DNA of 64,000 bases from Bacteroidales bacterium (GCA_017476575.1 JAFUZO010000003.1:56774-120773), one strand, 5' to 3'; positions 42,811 to 55,808 are shown, counted from the stretch's first letter. Notes: generated from the sequence alone by a model not told the origin. Made by a program: numbers and translations.

Positions 42811-44394
42811 TTACTTCAGCGAAAGGACGACGGCGGCGGCTTCCTGCTCGATGACGGCGCCGATCTCGTCGGTCATCTTTCCGGCGGCGAGAGGGTCGAG
42901 GACATCGGCGCGGTGCGAAGCGCGCATCCGGTCCAGGAAGGCCTCCTGGAAGTCGCGGACCTTCGCAACCGGGATGTCACGCATGAGGGCATGGGTTCCG
43001 CAATAGAGGATGGCCACCTGCTCGCCGACGCCCATCGGGCTATACTGCGGCTGGATCAGGAGCTGGTTGTTCTTACGACCCTTGTCGAGGGCCATCTCGG
43101 TGACCTTGTCCATGTCGGACGAGAACTTGGAGAAGGCTTCCAATTCGTTGTACTGGGCCTGGTCAATCTTGAGGGTCCCGGCGACCTTCTTCATGGACTT
43201 GACCTGGGCACTGCCGCCGACCCGGGAGACGGAAATGCCGACGTTGATGGCCGGACGGACACCTTGGTTGAAGAGGCCGGACTCCAGGTAGATCTGGCCG
43301 TCGGTGATGGAAATCACGTTGGTCGGAATGTAGGCGGAGACATCGCCGGCCTGCGTCTCGATAATCGGCAAGGCGGTCAGCGAACCACCGCCTTTGACTT
43401 TGTCTTTCAGCGATTCCGGCAGGTCGTTCATCTGGCGGGCGACTTCCTCTTGGCCGATGATCTTGGCGGCGCGCTCCAGCAGACGGGAATGCAGATAGAA
43501 GATGTCGCCCGGATAGGCCTCGCGGCCGGAAGGACGGCGCAGGATCAGGGATACCTCGCGGTAGGCCACCGCCTGCTTCGACAGGTCGTCGTACACCACG
43601 AGGGCATGGCGGCCCGTGTCGCGGAAATACTCGCCGATGGCAGCCCCCGCGAACGGGGCGTAATACTGCAAGGCGGCCGGATCTGCCGCCGTGGCGGCCA
43701 CGACGATGGTGTAGTCCATGGCGCCGCGCTCGCGAAGGGTCTTGACGATGGAGGCGACGGTGCTGCCTTTCTGACCGATGGCCACATAGATGCAGTAGAC
43801 CGCGTCGCCCTTGAGGTAGTTCTCCCGCTGGTTGATGATGGTGTCGATGGCAATGGCCGTCTTGCCGGTCTGGCGGTCGCCGATGATGAGTTCGCGCTGG
43901 CCGCGGCCGATCGGGATCATGGCGTCGATGGCCTTGAGACCGGTCTGGAGAGGTTCCGTGACCGGCTGACGGAAGATGACGCCCGGAGCCTTGCGCTCCA
44001 GCGGCATGTCCACCTTTTCGCCCTCGATGGTACCGAGACCGTCCAGCGGATTGCCGAGCGGATCCACGACGCGCCCCAGGAGGGCGTCACTCACACCGAT
44101 CGAGGCGATGCGGCCGGTCCGGCGGACCACCATGCCTTCCTTGATCAGGTCGGTCGGGCCCATCAGCACGGCGCCCACGTTGTCGGGTTCGAGGTTCATG
44201 ACCACCGCCATGACCCCGTTTCCGCAGTCCAGCAGTTCGCCGGCCTCGGCATGGTCGAGTCCATAGATGCGGACCACGCCGTCGCTGACCTGCAGCGCCT
44301 TGCCGACTTCCTCGAACCGGAGGTCGTCCTTCATGTCGCGGAGCTGCCCGAGCAGCACCTCTGAAATCTCACTGGGTTTGATAGTTGTTGCCAT
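42811..44394 (-). CDS. atpA: ATP synthase alpha subunit
   Basis: A 527-residue non-catalytic nucleotide-binding subunit of F1. Walker A is [13 protein letters not shown] (about residues 170-182). [19 protein letters not shown] and [20 protein letters not shown] are conserved, and the signature [14 protein letters not shown] is intact. Length is close to the family norm. It lies 2 nt after atpH and 3 nt before atpG. Confidence 0.98.
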   Translation of the reverse strand: MATTIKPSEISEVLLGQLRDMKDDLRFEEVGKALQVSDGVVRIYGLDHAEAGELLDCGNGVMAVVMNLEPDNVGAVLMGPTDLIKEGMVVRRTGRIASIGVSDALLGRVVDPLGNPLDGLGTIEGEKVDMPLERKAPGVIFRQPVTEPLQTGLKAIDAMIPIGRGQRELIIGDRQTGKTAIAIDTIINQRENYLKGDAVYCIYVAIGQKGSTVASIVKTLRERGAMDYTIVVAATAADPAALQYYAPFAGAAIGEYFRDTGRHALVVYDDLSKQAVAYREVSLILRRPSGREAYPGDIFYLHSRLLERAAKIIGQEEVARQMNDLPESLKDKVKGGGSLTALPIIETQAGDVSAYIPTNVISITDGQIYLESGLFNQGVRPAINVGISVSRVGGSAQVKSMKKVAGTLKIDQAQYNELEAFSKFSSDMDKVTEMALDKGRKNNQLLIQPQYSPMGVGEQVAILYCGTHALMRDIPVAKVRDFQEAFLDRMRASHRADVLDPLAAGKMTDEIGAVIEQEAAAVVLSLK

Positions 44395-44396
44395 CG

Positions 44397-44954
44397 TTAC
44401 ACGATTCTACGGTTTCTTTCTATGAACTGGAGACGGATCTGCTCCAGCTGGCGGGCGACACTGCTGTCGAGCATGTAGCCGTCCAAGTCGAACACGAAGC
44501 CCGAAATAAGGTCCGGCTCGATGTCCACATCCAGGATGATGTCGTCGCCGAGGCGGCTCTTCAAGAGGGCCCGGATCCGCTGCAGGAAGGCATCGGAAGG
44601 TTCCGTCGCCATGCTCAGGTGGGCCCTGCGGATGCCGATGGTCCGGCGGTACATGTCGACAAAATCCCGGAAGATGAAGCGGGCAAGGCCGATGCGGCCG
44701 TTGCGCAGGAGAAGTTCGATGAAGCGCTCCAGTTCGTCGGCCATGGGTTCGCCGAGGGCGGTACGCAGCAGCGTCTTCTTCTCATGGTCCGACACGACAT
44801 CCTGGGCAGCGGTCATCCGGGCCAGGTCGGGCACTTCGGCCAGGGCATGCTCCAACCGTTCCGCTTGGGAACAGACGATGGCGCCATGGCCGGTCTCCTG
44901 GACATACTTTACCAAGGCACGTGCATATCGGGTCCGGATGATGCTGGTGTTCAT
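44397..44954 (-). CDS. atpH: ATP synthase delta subunit
   Basis: A 185-residue peripheral-stalk subunit (OSCP-like). The N-terminal helical domain ([16 protein letters not shown] onward) is followed by the C-terminal segment with [24 protein letters not shown] sequence ([20 protein letters not shown]), the conserved end. It ties the F1 alpha subunits to subunit b. It overlaps atpF by 4 nt. Confidence 0.92.
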   Translation of the reverse strand: MNTSIIRTRYARALVKYVQETGHGAIVCSQAERLEHALAEVPDLARMTAAQDVVSDHEKKTLLRTALGEPMADELERFIELLLRNGRIGLARFIFRDFVDMYRRTIGIRRAHLSMATEPSDAFLQRIRALLKSRLGDDIILDVDIEPDLISGFVFDLDGYMLDSSVARQLEQIRLQFIERNRRIV

Positions 44955-45457
44955 GACTTCACCTCCAGGCGGGCGGCCTCGTCGACCAGCCGGTCGACAT
45001 ATTCCTTCTGGGCGCTTTCTTCGGACAGGTCGCGGCGCAGGATCTTCTCGGCCACGCTGACCGAGAGCAGGGCCACCTCCTTCCGGACATCCCGGAGGGC
45101 GCTTTCCTTCTCGGCAGCGATCTGGGCGCGGGCTTCCGACAGGATCTTGCCGGCTTCCTCCCGGGCCTTCACCTCCGCTTCGGCGACGATGCGGGCCTTC
45201 ATCGCGGCCGCTTCCTTCAGGATGGCGGACTGCTCCTTCTTCGCCTCTTCGAGCATCCTTTCCTGCTCCCGGACCATCCCGGCCATGCGGGTCTCGATCT
45301 CACGGGCATCGGACAGGGACTGCTCGATGGTGCGGTTGCGCTTCTCGACCATCGAGGTGATGACCGGGAAACCGAACTTCGCGAGCAGGAAGAAGACCAG
45401 CCCGAAGATGATGACCATCCAGAACAGAAGGCCGCTGTCAGGCGTAATCAGGTTCAT
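44951..45457 (-). CDS. atpF: ATP synthase b subunit
   Basis: A 168-residue stator subunit. One N-terminal membrane helix (LLFWMVIIFGLVFFLLAKFG) is followed by a long charged coiled coil (EKRNRTIEQSLSDAREIETR to the end) that reaches up the side of F1. It overlaps atpH by 4 nt and lies 3 nt after atpE. Confidence 0.96.
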   Translation of the reverse strand: MNLITPDSGLLFWMVIIFGLVFFLLAKFGFPVITSMVEKRNRTIEQSLSDAREIETRMAGMVREQERMLEEAKKEQSAILKEAAAMKARIVAEAEVKAREEAGKILSEARAQIAAEKESALRDVRKEVALLSVSVAEKILRRDLSEESAQKEYVDRLVDEAARLEVKS

Positions 45458-45460
45458 GGC

Positions 45461-45745
<285 letters not shown>

Positions 45746-46789
45746 TCAATCTCCTTGCATCCTCGACAACCCGATATAGATCGACGAAAGCATCGTGAAC
45801 ACATAGGCCTGGATGAAGGCAACGAGGCATTCCAGTGCGTCCAGGAAAACGCCGAACAGCACCGACACCACGCTCATCGAGCCCAGCAGCAGCGGACCGT
45901 ACTTCGCCATGACGAAGATGATGCAGACCATGCACAGGATCATGATATGCCCCGCCAGCATGTTGGCGAACAGACGGATGGTCAGCGACACCGGCTTCAT
46001 CAGGGCGCTGAACACCTCGATGACCGGCATGATGGGTTTCAGGAACCCCGGCACGTCCGGGGCGAAGATATCCTTGTAGTAATGCTTGGTGCCGAACAGG
46101 TTGACCGTGAAGAAGGTGCACAGGGCCAACACCAGGGTGACGGCGATATTGCCGGTGAGGTTGGCCCCGCCCGGGAAGAACGGGATGATGCCCATGAAAT
46201 TGTTCAGCAGGATGAACAGGAAGGCCATGCACAGGTAGGGCGAATACTTGCGGTAATCCGCTTCGCCGATGTTCTCGCGGGCCATGTCGTGGATCATGAG
46301 GATCAGCGGCTCCATGAGGGCGGCGATGCCGGTCGGGGCCTCCCGCAGGACGTCGTGCCGACGGTACCAGCGGGCGGTCAGAAGGACGATCAGCAGCAGC
46401 AGGGCGCCCGACATCATCAACGAAAGCACATTCTTCGTGATGGAGATGTCGAAGGGGCGCTGCCCGGTGGCCACTTCCACGATCTTCCCCTCGTGGGGGT
46501 CCTCCGTGGCAATCTTCAGCCCTTCATAGGTCCCACCGTGCGAAAGCCGTTCCGACGAGAAGACATGCCAGCCGGTCGATGAGTGCACGATGACCGGCAG
46601 GGGAATCGCGATGCGCCGGTCGCCCCAGTCGGTGATATGCCACTCGTAACCGTCGCCGATATGGTCGAAGATGATGCCGGCGATGTCGATGTCCTCTCCG
46701 CCGGTTTCAGCGCGGGCGGGCGCCGGGAAAAGCACCAGCGCCAGCACCGAGAGTCCTATGAGCCACCATCTCCTCATACCTCCACACAC
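45746..46789 (-). CDS. atpB: ATP synthase a subunit, long Bacteroidota form
   Basis: A 347-residue membrane subunit that conducts ions past the c-ring. The N-terminus has a signal peptide (WWLIGLSVLALVLFPAPARA) and an extra periplasmic domain (about 30-115) before the usual five to six helices, a form typical of this phylum. The essential Arg lies in VSLTIRLFANMLAGH. It overlaps atpC by 16 nt. No atpI-like gene lies between them. Confidence 0.96.
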   Translation of the reverse strand: MCGGMRRWWLIGLSVLALVLFPAPARAETGGEDIDIAGIIFDHIGDGYEWHITDWGDRRIAIPLPVIVHSSTGWHVFSSERLSHGGTYEGLKIATEDPHEGKIVEVATGQRPFDISITKNVLSLMMSGALLLLIVLLTARWYRRHDVLREAPTGIAALMEPLILMIHDMARENIGEADYRKYSPYLCMAFLFILLNNFMGIIPFFPGGANLTGNIAVTLVLALCTFFTVNLFGTKHYYKDIFAPDVPGFLKPIMPVIEVFSALMKPVSLTIRLFANMLAGHIMILCMVCIIFVMAKYGPLLLGSMSVVSVLFGVFLDALECLVAFIQAYVFTMLSSIYIGLSRMQGD

Positions 46790-47021
46790 ACATTGACCTG
46801 GTTGTCACGCACTTCGACGAAGCCGGACCGGATGGCGATCCGCTGCTCGGTGCCTCCGGACACGTAGACGATCTCGCCGGCATCCAGCGAGGAAATCAGC
46901 GGGGCATGGTCCTTGAGCACCATGAACGGCGCAAAAGTGCCCGGCAGTGCCACGCTGGACACCTCCACCTCCACCAACGTCCTCTCGGGCGATACGATAT
47001 GCAGTCCTATCGGTTCCATCC

Positions 47022-47028
<7 letters not shown>
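46774..47028 (-). CDS. atpC: ATP synthase epsilon subunit (short form)
   Basis: An 84-residue F1 subunit consisting only of the N-terminal beta-sandwich domain: IGLHIVSPERTLVEVEVSS, then LPGTFAPFMVLKDHAPLISS. The C-terminal helical pair of longer epsilon subunits is absent, as usual in Bacteroidota. The first ATG (47028) lies inside a dispersed repeat; the next ATG at 47019 is equally possible. Confidence 0.95.
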
Positions 47029-48603
<1,575 letters not shown>

Positions 48604-48656
48604 TCATTTTCCGCGAATATACAGAAAAATCCATGCCTCGTCTATACTCCTATTCA

Positions 48657-48683
48657 CTTTTGGTTAAAATATCCGACCAAAAG
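48657..48683. other. Inverted repeat in an AT-rich gap before glycerate kinase
   Basis: CTTTTGGT and ACCAAAAG are perfect 8-nt complements 11 nt apart, in an AT-rich island (about 48600-48735) between divergent atpD and glxK. It could be an operator or a short hairpin. The rest of the 290-nt gap shows nothing else but the boxes listed. Confidence 0.35.
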
Positions 48684-48850
48684 AAAATAAAAGTACAATT
48701 TTTATAAACATAAAGAAGTAAAATATAAACCGTTCGACAGCCAAGGGGATCAAAAAAACGCCCCGGAGGTAAGTCTGCACGGACGGTCGGCCTCACACAC
48801 GGGAGGGAAAAAAGGAGGCAGGAAGGAATGGTTTTGCCCCTGAAAACACC

Positions 48851-48858
48851 TATCTTTA
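48851..48858 (+). promoter_or_regulatory. -7-like box for glycerate kinase
   Basis: TATCTTTA, one mismatch from TAnnTTTG, 8 nt before the ATG at 48867. Confidence 0.4.
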
Positions 48859-48866
48859 CGGGAAGT

Positions 48867-50000
48867 ATGAAAATCGTAATCGCATCGGACTCGTTCAAGG
48901 GATGCCTGACATCCCGGGAGGTGGCACAGGCCGCCGCCGAAGGGATCCGGCGTGAACTGCCGGACTGCGAGACGGTCTGCCTGGCCGTGGCGGACGGAGG
49001 GGAAGGGCTGGTCGAGGCTCTGGGAGGAGAACCGGTCCGGCTCCGGGTGCAGGATCCGCTCGGACGGCCGGTCACCGTCCCGTATGCCCGGGTTCCCGGA
49101 AAGGGGCTCGCCATCGTGGAGACGGCCGCGGCCAGCGGGCTCCCCCTGCTCCGCCCGGAGGAACGGGACCCGATGGCGACATCCTCCTACGGGACCGGCG
49201 AACTGGTCCGCGACGCCGTCCGGCAGGGTGCCGGCCACATCCTGCTCGGACTCGGCGGAACGGCCACCAACGACGCCGGGACGGGTCTGCTGGAAGCGCT
49301 CGGCTTCCGTTTCCTCGATGCGGCAGGAAGGCCGGTGGAGGGCTGCGGTGCCCACCTGCACCGGATCGTCGATATCCAAGTCCCGCAAGATATTCCCTCC
49401 TTTTCCCTTGCCTGCGACGTCACGGCCCCGTTCTGCGGGCCGCAAGGAGCCGCAGCCCTCTTCGCGCCGCAGAAAGGAGCCGATGCCGATGCGGTCCGGC
49501 GGCTCGACGAAGGCCTGCAGCATTTCGCTGCCGTCCTCGAACGGGTTACGGGGATTTCTGTCCGGGACCTCCCGGGAGCCGGAGCGGCCGGTGGTATCGG
49601 CGGCACCCTCCATGCCCTGTGCGGCGCCCGGCTAGCCAGGGGCATCGACCTCGTCCTCGACGCCCTGGACTTCGACCGGCGGCTGGAAGGCGCCGACCTC
49701 GTCATCACGGGCGAAGGGCGCATCGACCGCCAGACGGTCCTCGGGAAAGTGCCCGCCGGAGTCGCCGGACGGGCCCGGAAGCACGGAATTCCCGCCATCG
49801 CCCTCTGCGGAGCCTTCGAGCCGGCCCCCGGCTTGGACGCCCTCGGCCTCGCCGCCATCCTCCCCGTCACGCCCCCGGGCACTCCGCCTGCCACCGCCCT
49901 CGACCCCGCCTTCGCCGCCGACCGCATCACCCGCACCATCGCCGCCTGGATCCAGGCCCGGCGCACAGGACCTTCCATCAAGTGGCCAGAAACCCCCTGA
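48867..50000 (+). CDS. glxK: Glycerate kinase (GlxK type)
   Basis: A 377-residue kinase that phosphorylates glycerate for entry into glycolysis. The start MKIVIASDSFKGCLTSREVA is the family signature. Others are VADGGEGLVEAL, ILLGLGGTATNDAGTGLLEALG, and GEGRIDRQTVLGKVPAGVA near the C-terminus. The open frame upstream of the ATG is not needed. It is convergent with GH127, with repeat element B between them. Confidence 0.94.
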   Translation: MKIVIASDSFKGCLTSREVAQAAAEGIRRELPDCETVCLAVADGGEGLVEALGGEPVRLRVQDPLGRPVTVPYARVPGKGLAIVETAAASGLPLLRPEERDPMATSSYGTGELVRDAVRQGAGHILLGLGGTATNDAGTGLLEALGFRFLDAAGRPVEGCGAHLHRIVDIQVPQDIPSFSLACDVTAPFCGPQGAAALFAPQKGADADAVRRLDEGLQHFAAVLERVTGISVRDLPGAGAAGGIGGTLHALCGARLARGIDLVLDALDFDRRLEGADLVITGEGRIDRQTVLGKVPAGVAGRARKHGIPAIALCGAFEPAPGLDALGLAAILPVTPPGTPPATALDPAFAADRITRTIAAWIQARRTGPSIKWPETP

Positions 50001-50024
50001 TTATCAAACCCTTCTTGTGATGTG

Positions 50025-50146
50025 TAAAAAATAACCTGCTTCAACGCTCCTGTCGCTTCGCGACCCCGGGGCCCCCGGAAATCTGTGATTTTTGGGGTGG
50101 CTCTATTCCGGGCAAATGTCGCTTTTGAAGCAGGTTATTTTTTCCG
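50025..50146. repeat. Cloverleaf-like repeat element B (class 1 core)
   Basis: Arms 50027-50045 and 50126-50144 are perfect 19-nt complements ending in AATAACCTGCTTCAA, like those of C. The core (50046-50125) closely follows element A in opposite orientation and has GTCGC-TTC-GCGAC, the C/G-run pair and AAATC-TGT-GATTT hairpins. It lies between convergent genes, where a terminator is expected. Confidence 0.88.
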
Positions 50147-50207
50147 GTTTCTTAAAAGGATGGATGGAAGGTCTCCGGCGACACCCGGTCGGAAGAGCCC
50201 GCCCAGG

Positions 50208-52253
50208 CTAGGGCAGGGCCGGAGCGGAGGGGATGACGGGGAAGACGGTGAGCCGGAGCTGGGTGTGTCCGTAAGGGACCAGGGTGATATACTCCGGAGG
50301 CCCTACAGGAACGACCTCCTGCGGAAGATCCGGCGTGAGAGGGACATCGATACCCCTTTCCACCAGGAGTTCCTGCTTCCGGCGTTCACGTTCTTCGGGG
50401 CTCATGGCCCATAGTACAGCCTTCTGCTCCGGGGTCAGTTCCACAAAATTGTTGCCCATACCCGGAATGTCCGACCGGACATCCTCCGGCAGGACGCGGC
50501 CGACGGCGAAATCCCAGGCGACAGGACGGACCGGGAGACGGAGCGTCCGCCCATCCACGATTTCCGCCACGCCATCGGACGGAACACCGAAGTTCCACGG
50601 ACCGTCCGGCGTCAGGCTCCAGCACGGGAAGTCCGGATGGTCGGGGAACTTGCCGTTCATGTTGGCGTAGACCTTGTCGTCGCGTTCCCAGCAGGTCGGA
50701 ATGGCATAGCTGTACAGGAGCGGCCCCCGCTCGAAATACACCCCGCCGCCAAACGCCTCCTGGCGCTTCAAGGGCATCGGAAAATCAATCTGGATGAGGT
50801 CGCCGTCCCGGAACGTCCGTTTCAAGGGATAGAAAGTTCCCGGCTCCAAGGCCACCTTCAGCGGCTTGCCGTTAACCTGGATCTTCGCCCCCTCGCACCA
50901 GGACGGAATGCGGAGCCGGAGGGTGAAGCGCTGCTTGCGGCGGGCCTCCACGCGGAGAGTAACCGTCTCGTCATAAGGATATTCCGTCTCCTCGACCAGA
51001 GAGACCGTGTCGCTGTACCGGAAGCGGGACGGGCCGTATAGGGCCGCCACAGGGCCGTCCTCCGCCCGCAGCCACATCCGGGCCGCATAGTTGGGCAGGA
51101 ACCGGTGCACGTTGCCCGCGCAGCACTCGGTTTCGTGGGTGGGCCGGTAGGCCATCCAGGTCGATCCGTATTTGAACGGATTGTGGTTGGAGGTGCCCGT
51201 AGCAAGAAACTGGTTCACGGACGAGAAGTATTGCAAAGCCTTCCAGTCCGGGGTCACGGCACCCAGCCCGGCATTGAAGACCGCCTTCTCGATGCCGTCG
51301 GCATAGCGTGCATCGCCGGTCACCTCCAGGAAAGCGCCGAGAGTCCAGGTGAAGTCCGTGATATCGCAGGTCTCATGGCTGTTCATGATGCCACGCCCCT
51401 GCAGATGCTCGGCGCTGGTGATGACTCCGTCCGGCAGGAGGTCTTCCCGCTCCAGGCGGTCCAGGCTCGCCACGGCAAGGTCGCGGTACCAGGGATTGCC
51501 GGTTGCGGCATACAGGAGGATGGGCAGTTTGAGCATCTCGCACATCGTCACCCCGTGGACATAGTAGGGCTTCGGATCCGTCAGGAAGTCAGGGTTCACC
51601 TCGTAAAACCTGTGGTCGGCAGGTTCACCCGACAGTTCCCGGTAACGGTAGGCGCTGTCGGCCCGTTCCACCAGGGAGCGGTCGCCCGTACGGGCCGCCG
51701 TCCACAGCATCCCCTCGACGTTCACGATGTTCCGTCCCTGGATGAGTTGTCCTACGCTCAGGGTATGGTAATGTCGGCGCAGGGCTTCCGGGATGGCCGG
51801 GTCGCCGGTCGCATCGTACTGAGCCTGCATCGCCCGGAAGAAAACCGCCATCGGCCATTGCGACTCGATCTTGGGATTCCCGAGGCGGCCGTCCTCCTGC
51901 GGATGCGCGATCGTGTACCGCACCCCGGCCTCCCCCTTTTCGATGAGGGCTGCATCGTCCAGCACATAGCCGAGGCGGAGCAGGCCATCGGTGTAGTAGG
52001 CCGTCTGCTCATACCGCCACCATTCGCTTCCGTGGGTGCCCATGCGCGGGATCTCACCGTCCCACAGGCAGGTGTTGTACGGGTAGGAAAGCGCCTCGGG
52101 ATGCCCGGTCAGGCCATCACGCTGCAGCGTCAGCGTCTTGCGCAACCAACCCTGTGGCTGCACATCGCGCAAACTTCCTTCCGCGAAAGGCTGTCCTTCC
52201 GCCGAGAACGTCCCGGCCACGGCCAGGACGCAGAGTATCATCTTCCTTCTCAT
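50208..52253 (-). CDS. Glycoside hydrolase family 127-like beta-L-arabinofuranosidase
   Basis: A 681-residue exported enzyme. The signal peptide is MRRKMILCVLAVAGTFSAEG. The (alpha/alpha)6 barrel (about 35-420) has NIVNVEGMLWTAAR, the zinc/catalytic Cys sites in SHETCDITDF and HETECCAGNVHR (Glu, Cys and paired Cys, as in HypBA1), and two C-terminal beta domains with EYPYDETVTLRVE and FTLRLRIPSWCEGAKI. Members remove arabinofuranosyl units or related sugars from plant glycans. No SusC/D genes lie near, so the substrate is open. The ATG at 52253 gives a clean signal peptide. Confidence 0.87.
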   Translation of the reverse strand: MRRKMILCVLAVAGTFSAEGQPFAEGSLRDVQPQGWLRKTLTLQRDGLTGHPEALSYPYNTCLWDGEIPRMGTHGSEWWRYEQTAYYTDGLLRLGYVLDDAALIEKGEAGVRYTIAHPQEDGRLGNPKIESQWPMAVFFRAMQAQYDATGDPAIPEALRRHYHTLSVGQLIQGRNIVNVEGMLWTAARTGDRSLVERADSAYRYRELSGEPADHRFYEVNPDFLTDPKPYYVHGVTMCEMLKLPILLYAATGNPWYRDLAVASLDRLEREDLLPDGVITSAEHLQGRGIMNSHETCDITDFTWTLGAFLEVTGDARYADGIEKAVFNAGLGAVTPDWKALQYFSSVNQFLATGTSNHNPFKYGSTWMAYRPTHETECCAGNVHRFLPNYAARMWLRAEDGPVAALYGPSRFRYSDTVSLVEETEYPYDETVTLRVEARRKQRFTLRLRIPSWCEGAKIQVNGKPLKVALEPGTFYPLKRTFRDGDLIQIDFPMPLKRQEAFGGGVYFERGPLLYSYAIPTCWERDDKVYANMNGKFPDHPDFPCWSLTPDGPWNFGVPSDGVAEIVDGRTLRLPVRPVAWDFAVGRVLPEDVRSDIPGMGNNFVELTPEQKAVLWAMSPEERERRKQELLVERGIDVPLTPDLPQEVVPVGPPEYITLVPYGHTQLRLTVFPVIPSAPALP

Positions 52254-52280
52254 GTCCACGAAAATACGCATTTCTCCCGG

Positions 52281-52316
52281 AAAAAGCAAAAGGCCGGCCC
52301 GTCAAAGGGCCGACCT
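52281..52316 (-). terminator. Intrinsic terminator of eno
   Basis: On the minus strand AGGTCGGCCC and GGGCCGGCCT form a 10-bp stem with one G-T pair and a 6-nt loop; TTTGCTTTTT follows. Confidence 0.85.
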
Positions 52317-52336
52317 TCATCGGATGTGCCGGAAGA

Positions 52337-53659
<1,323 letters not shown>

Positions 53660-53688
53660 TTAATAAGTTGTCGCTTGCAAAAGCGCGG

Positions 53689-53720
53689 CAAATTTAGCAA
53701 ATTTCCATAAGATTCGCAAA
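53689..53720 (-). promoter_or_regulatory. Promoter of eno
   Basis: On the minus strand TTTG (53720-53717), a 20-nt spacer, TAAATTTG (53696-53689), a full consensus match. The leader begins with a CGCTT-N4-AAGCG hairpin. Confidence 0.75.
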
Positions 53721-53721
53721 A

Positions 53722-55143
53722 TCACCAGTCATCTGTACGGAACGACGAAGCGGGCAGGCCGGCATTGTTGAACAGGGAAGCCTTCTCGACATAATTGTGG
53801 AAGGCATACCGCACAGCGACCGGCTCCGGCACCTCTTCGGACCAGACCTCCACGCCCCGGCGGCTGCGGGCCACCTGGGCATGGGCCGGATGGAACACCC
53901 GGTCAGCCCCGGCAATCTCGAACCCGGCAAGTTCCTGTCCCAGGGGGGCGAGGCCGAAGCGGCCCGCCTCGAAGTCGACAACCGCCTTGCCGTCCGCGAA
54001 GGTGACACCCTTGTAACGGGGAGACTCCATGTCGATAGGGCACGGGAATCCGTAATCCTTGGCCAGGGCCAGCATAGCCAACCGCTCGCCGACCTGCCGC
54101 TTCGCCGCCGGATGGATACAACCCTCGTTGCCCAGATCCAGCGTGACGACCATGCCGCTGTGGGAAATCTCATCCTGGTTGCGGTCCTGGGCCTCCCGGA
54201 ACAGGGCCGATTCCGGCGAGGCGGAATCGCCGTAACTGTACGGGGCGATCTGGACATAGTAGAAGGGCAGGTCGGAGTTGTTCCACATCGTGCGGAGCTG
54301 CTCGACGAAAGCCTTCTGCCACACGCGGTAGCGGTCGGGCACCGTGCGGTCCGACTCGCCCTGGTACCACAGGACGCCCTTGATGGTGTAGGGAGCCAGC
54401 GGATGGAGCATCCCGTTGTAGTTGGTGCAGGAGGCCGCCTTGGGGACCGTGTCCCCGTCCAGGAAGGCGAGGTCGGTCTCGGGGGCGACCCGGGCGACCA
54501 GTTCGCGCGGCATCCACTGGCGGATGTGTGTACCGCCCCAGTCACTCATGATGATGCCGACCGGCACGTCGATATGGTCATGGAGATATTTCGCGAAGAA
54601 ATAGCCCGTGGCGCTGGCTGCGGCCACCCCTTCCGGAGTATGCCTGAACCAGGTCGCCACGCAGGTGTCCTGCGGCTGGAGGGTCTGCGAGCGCTTGATC
54701 CGGCACATGCGCACCGCCACTTCGGGACGGGCGCCGAGGATCACGTCGGTGGAGCCTTCGACCGGCTGGGCGGAGAAGCCCCGCACCGGCATCTCCATGT
54801 TGGATTGTCCGGAGCACAGCCAGACTTCGCCGATGAGGATGTCCTTCAGGGTCAGTTTCTCGCCGTCGTTGAAGGTCAGTTCATAGGGCCCGCCCGCCGC
54901 CGGCGTCGCCACCGTCGCCTTCCAGCGGCCGTCGGCATCCGCCGTCACCACGGTCTTGGCCTTGGTCCACGAGGGGGCGATCACGACCTTGGCCCCGGGA
55001 CGGGCCTCGCCCCAGAGGGCCGCATCCGCCTGCTGCTGCAGGACCATTCCGTCCGCAAAGAGTTGGGGGAGTTTCACTTTCGCGGCGGCGCCATCCGCCA
55101 GCAGGGCACCGATGAGTGCCAGCATCAACATCTGTCTTTTCAT
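53722..55143 (-). CDS. Sialate O-acetylesterase-like SGNH hydrolase
   Basis: A 473-residue exported esterase with a signal peptide (LMLALIGALLADGAAA). An N-terminal beta domain (23-105) precedes the SGNH fold with the nucleophile Ser in WLCSGQSNMEMP (about residue 115). VGIIMSDWGGTHIRQWMP and LWYQGESDR carry oxyanion residues. The catalytic-His region reads GNEGCIHPAAKRQVGERLA; the family usually has Asp where this has Cys just before IHP. Likely removes acetyl groups from glycans. Its stop is next to the eno promoter. Confidence 0.88.
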   Translation of the reverse strand: MKRQMLMLALIGALLADGAAAKVKLPQLFADGMVLQQQADAALWGEARPGAKVVIAPSWTKAKTVVTADADGRWKATVATPAAGGPYELTFNDGEKLTLKDILIGEVWLCSGQSNMEMPVRGFSAQPVEGSTDVILGARPEVAVRMCRIKRSQTLQPQDTCVATWFRHTPEGVAAASATGYFFAKYLHDHIDVPVGIIMSDWGGTHIRQWMPRELVARVAPETDLAFLDGDTVPKAASCTNYNGMLHPLAPYTIKGVLWYQGESDRTVPDRYRVWQKAFVEQLRTMWNNSDLPFYYVQIAPYSYGDSASPESALFREAQDRNQDEISHSGMVVTLDLGNEGCIHPAAKRQVGERLAMLALAKDYGFPCPIDMESPRYKGVTFADGKAVVDFEAGRFGLAPLGQELAGFEIAGADRVFHPAHAQVARSRRGVEVWSEEVPEPVAVRYAFHNYVEKASLFNNAGLPASSFRTDDW

Positions 55144-55161
55144 TTCGTCTTATATTTTCCT

Positions 55162-55169
55162 CAAAGATA
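55162..55169 (-). promoter_or_regulatory. -7 promoter box for the esterase gene
   Basis: TATCTTTG on the minus strand, 19-26 nt before the ATG, fits TAnnTTTG. Confidence 0.6.
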
Positions 55170-55230
55170 ACAAGATGTTTTGACTTTACCAACAGGCGGG
55201 AGGATGGCTTCGCCCCGGCCCGGGAAGGCG

Positions 55231-55785
55231 TCAGAAGGTCGGGACCTCGAAGAGCGAGGCGTCGACCTCCCCTTCCGAGAATGCGGTGACGACGACGGAA
55301 ACCAGCATCCCCATCGAACTCGTGACGGACTTCATCGGGAAACCTTCCCAAACGCAGATCGTCATCTGGGCCGTCTGACCCATCTGCGAGACTTCTGCGG
55401 AATATTTCGTACATTCCTTGCCGGCCACCTTCTCCCGGCCGATTTCCTTGATCTTGTATTCCTCGACGACCTCCGGCGTCAGGGCCAGGAAATTGATGCT
55501 TTTCTGGACGGGGATCTCCTGGACCTGGCGGGCCGCAGCATTGACCATGTAACTCTTGCCGTCGCGGGAGACCGTGACGATTTCCATCCCGCCGGCCACG
55601 GCCTTCGAGGCCTCCAAGGCCCCATAATCGTCAAAATACATCGTCGACTCGATCTTCTGTCCCATCATCTCCGTGACAGCCTTCGCAGTCCCGGACTTGA
55701 CACCATACTTCCGGGAGGTCTCCTGGGCAGACAGCACCGTTGCCGCGACCAGCAGCACCGTGCAAAGGGTAAAAATCCGTTTCAT
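55231..55785 (-). CDS. DUF4412 exported protein
   Basis: A 184-residue periplasmic protein with a signal peptide (MKRIFTLCTVLLVAATVLSA). The rest is mainly beta: KYGVKSGTAKAVTEMMGQKI, TMYFDDYGALEASKAV, KSYMVNAAARQVQEIP, and GKECTKYSAEVSQMGQTAQM. This matches the DUF4412 family, whose function is unknown. A second ATG three codons upstream is possible. It follows the TolC gene at 55809, but has its own promoter-like box. Confidence 0.75.
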   Translation of the reverse strand: MKRIFTLCTVLLVAATVLSAQETSRKYGVKSGTAKAVTEMMGQKIESTMYFDDYGALEASKAVAGGMEIVTVSRDGKSYMVNAAARQVQEIPVQKSINFLALTPEVVEEYKIKEIGREKVAGKECTKYSAEVSQMGQTAQMTICVWEGFPMKSVTSSMGMLVSVVVTAFSEGEVDASLFEVPTF

Positions 55786-55808
55786 GTCTTTCATTTTTAT
55801 TTGATTGT

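Noticed and set aside
42034..44364. A 776-codon plus-strand frame opposite atpG and atpA
   Set aside because: The two ATP synthase genes are unmistakable on the other strand; the frame has no recognisable domain.
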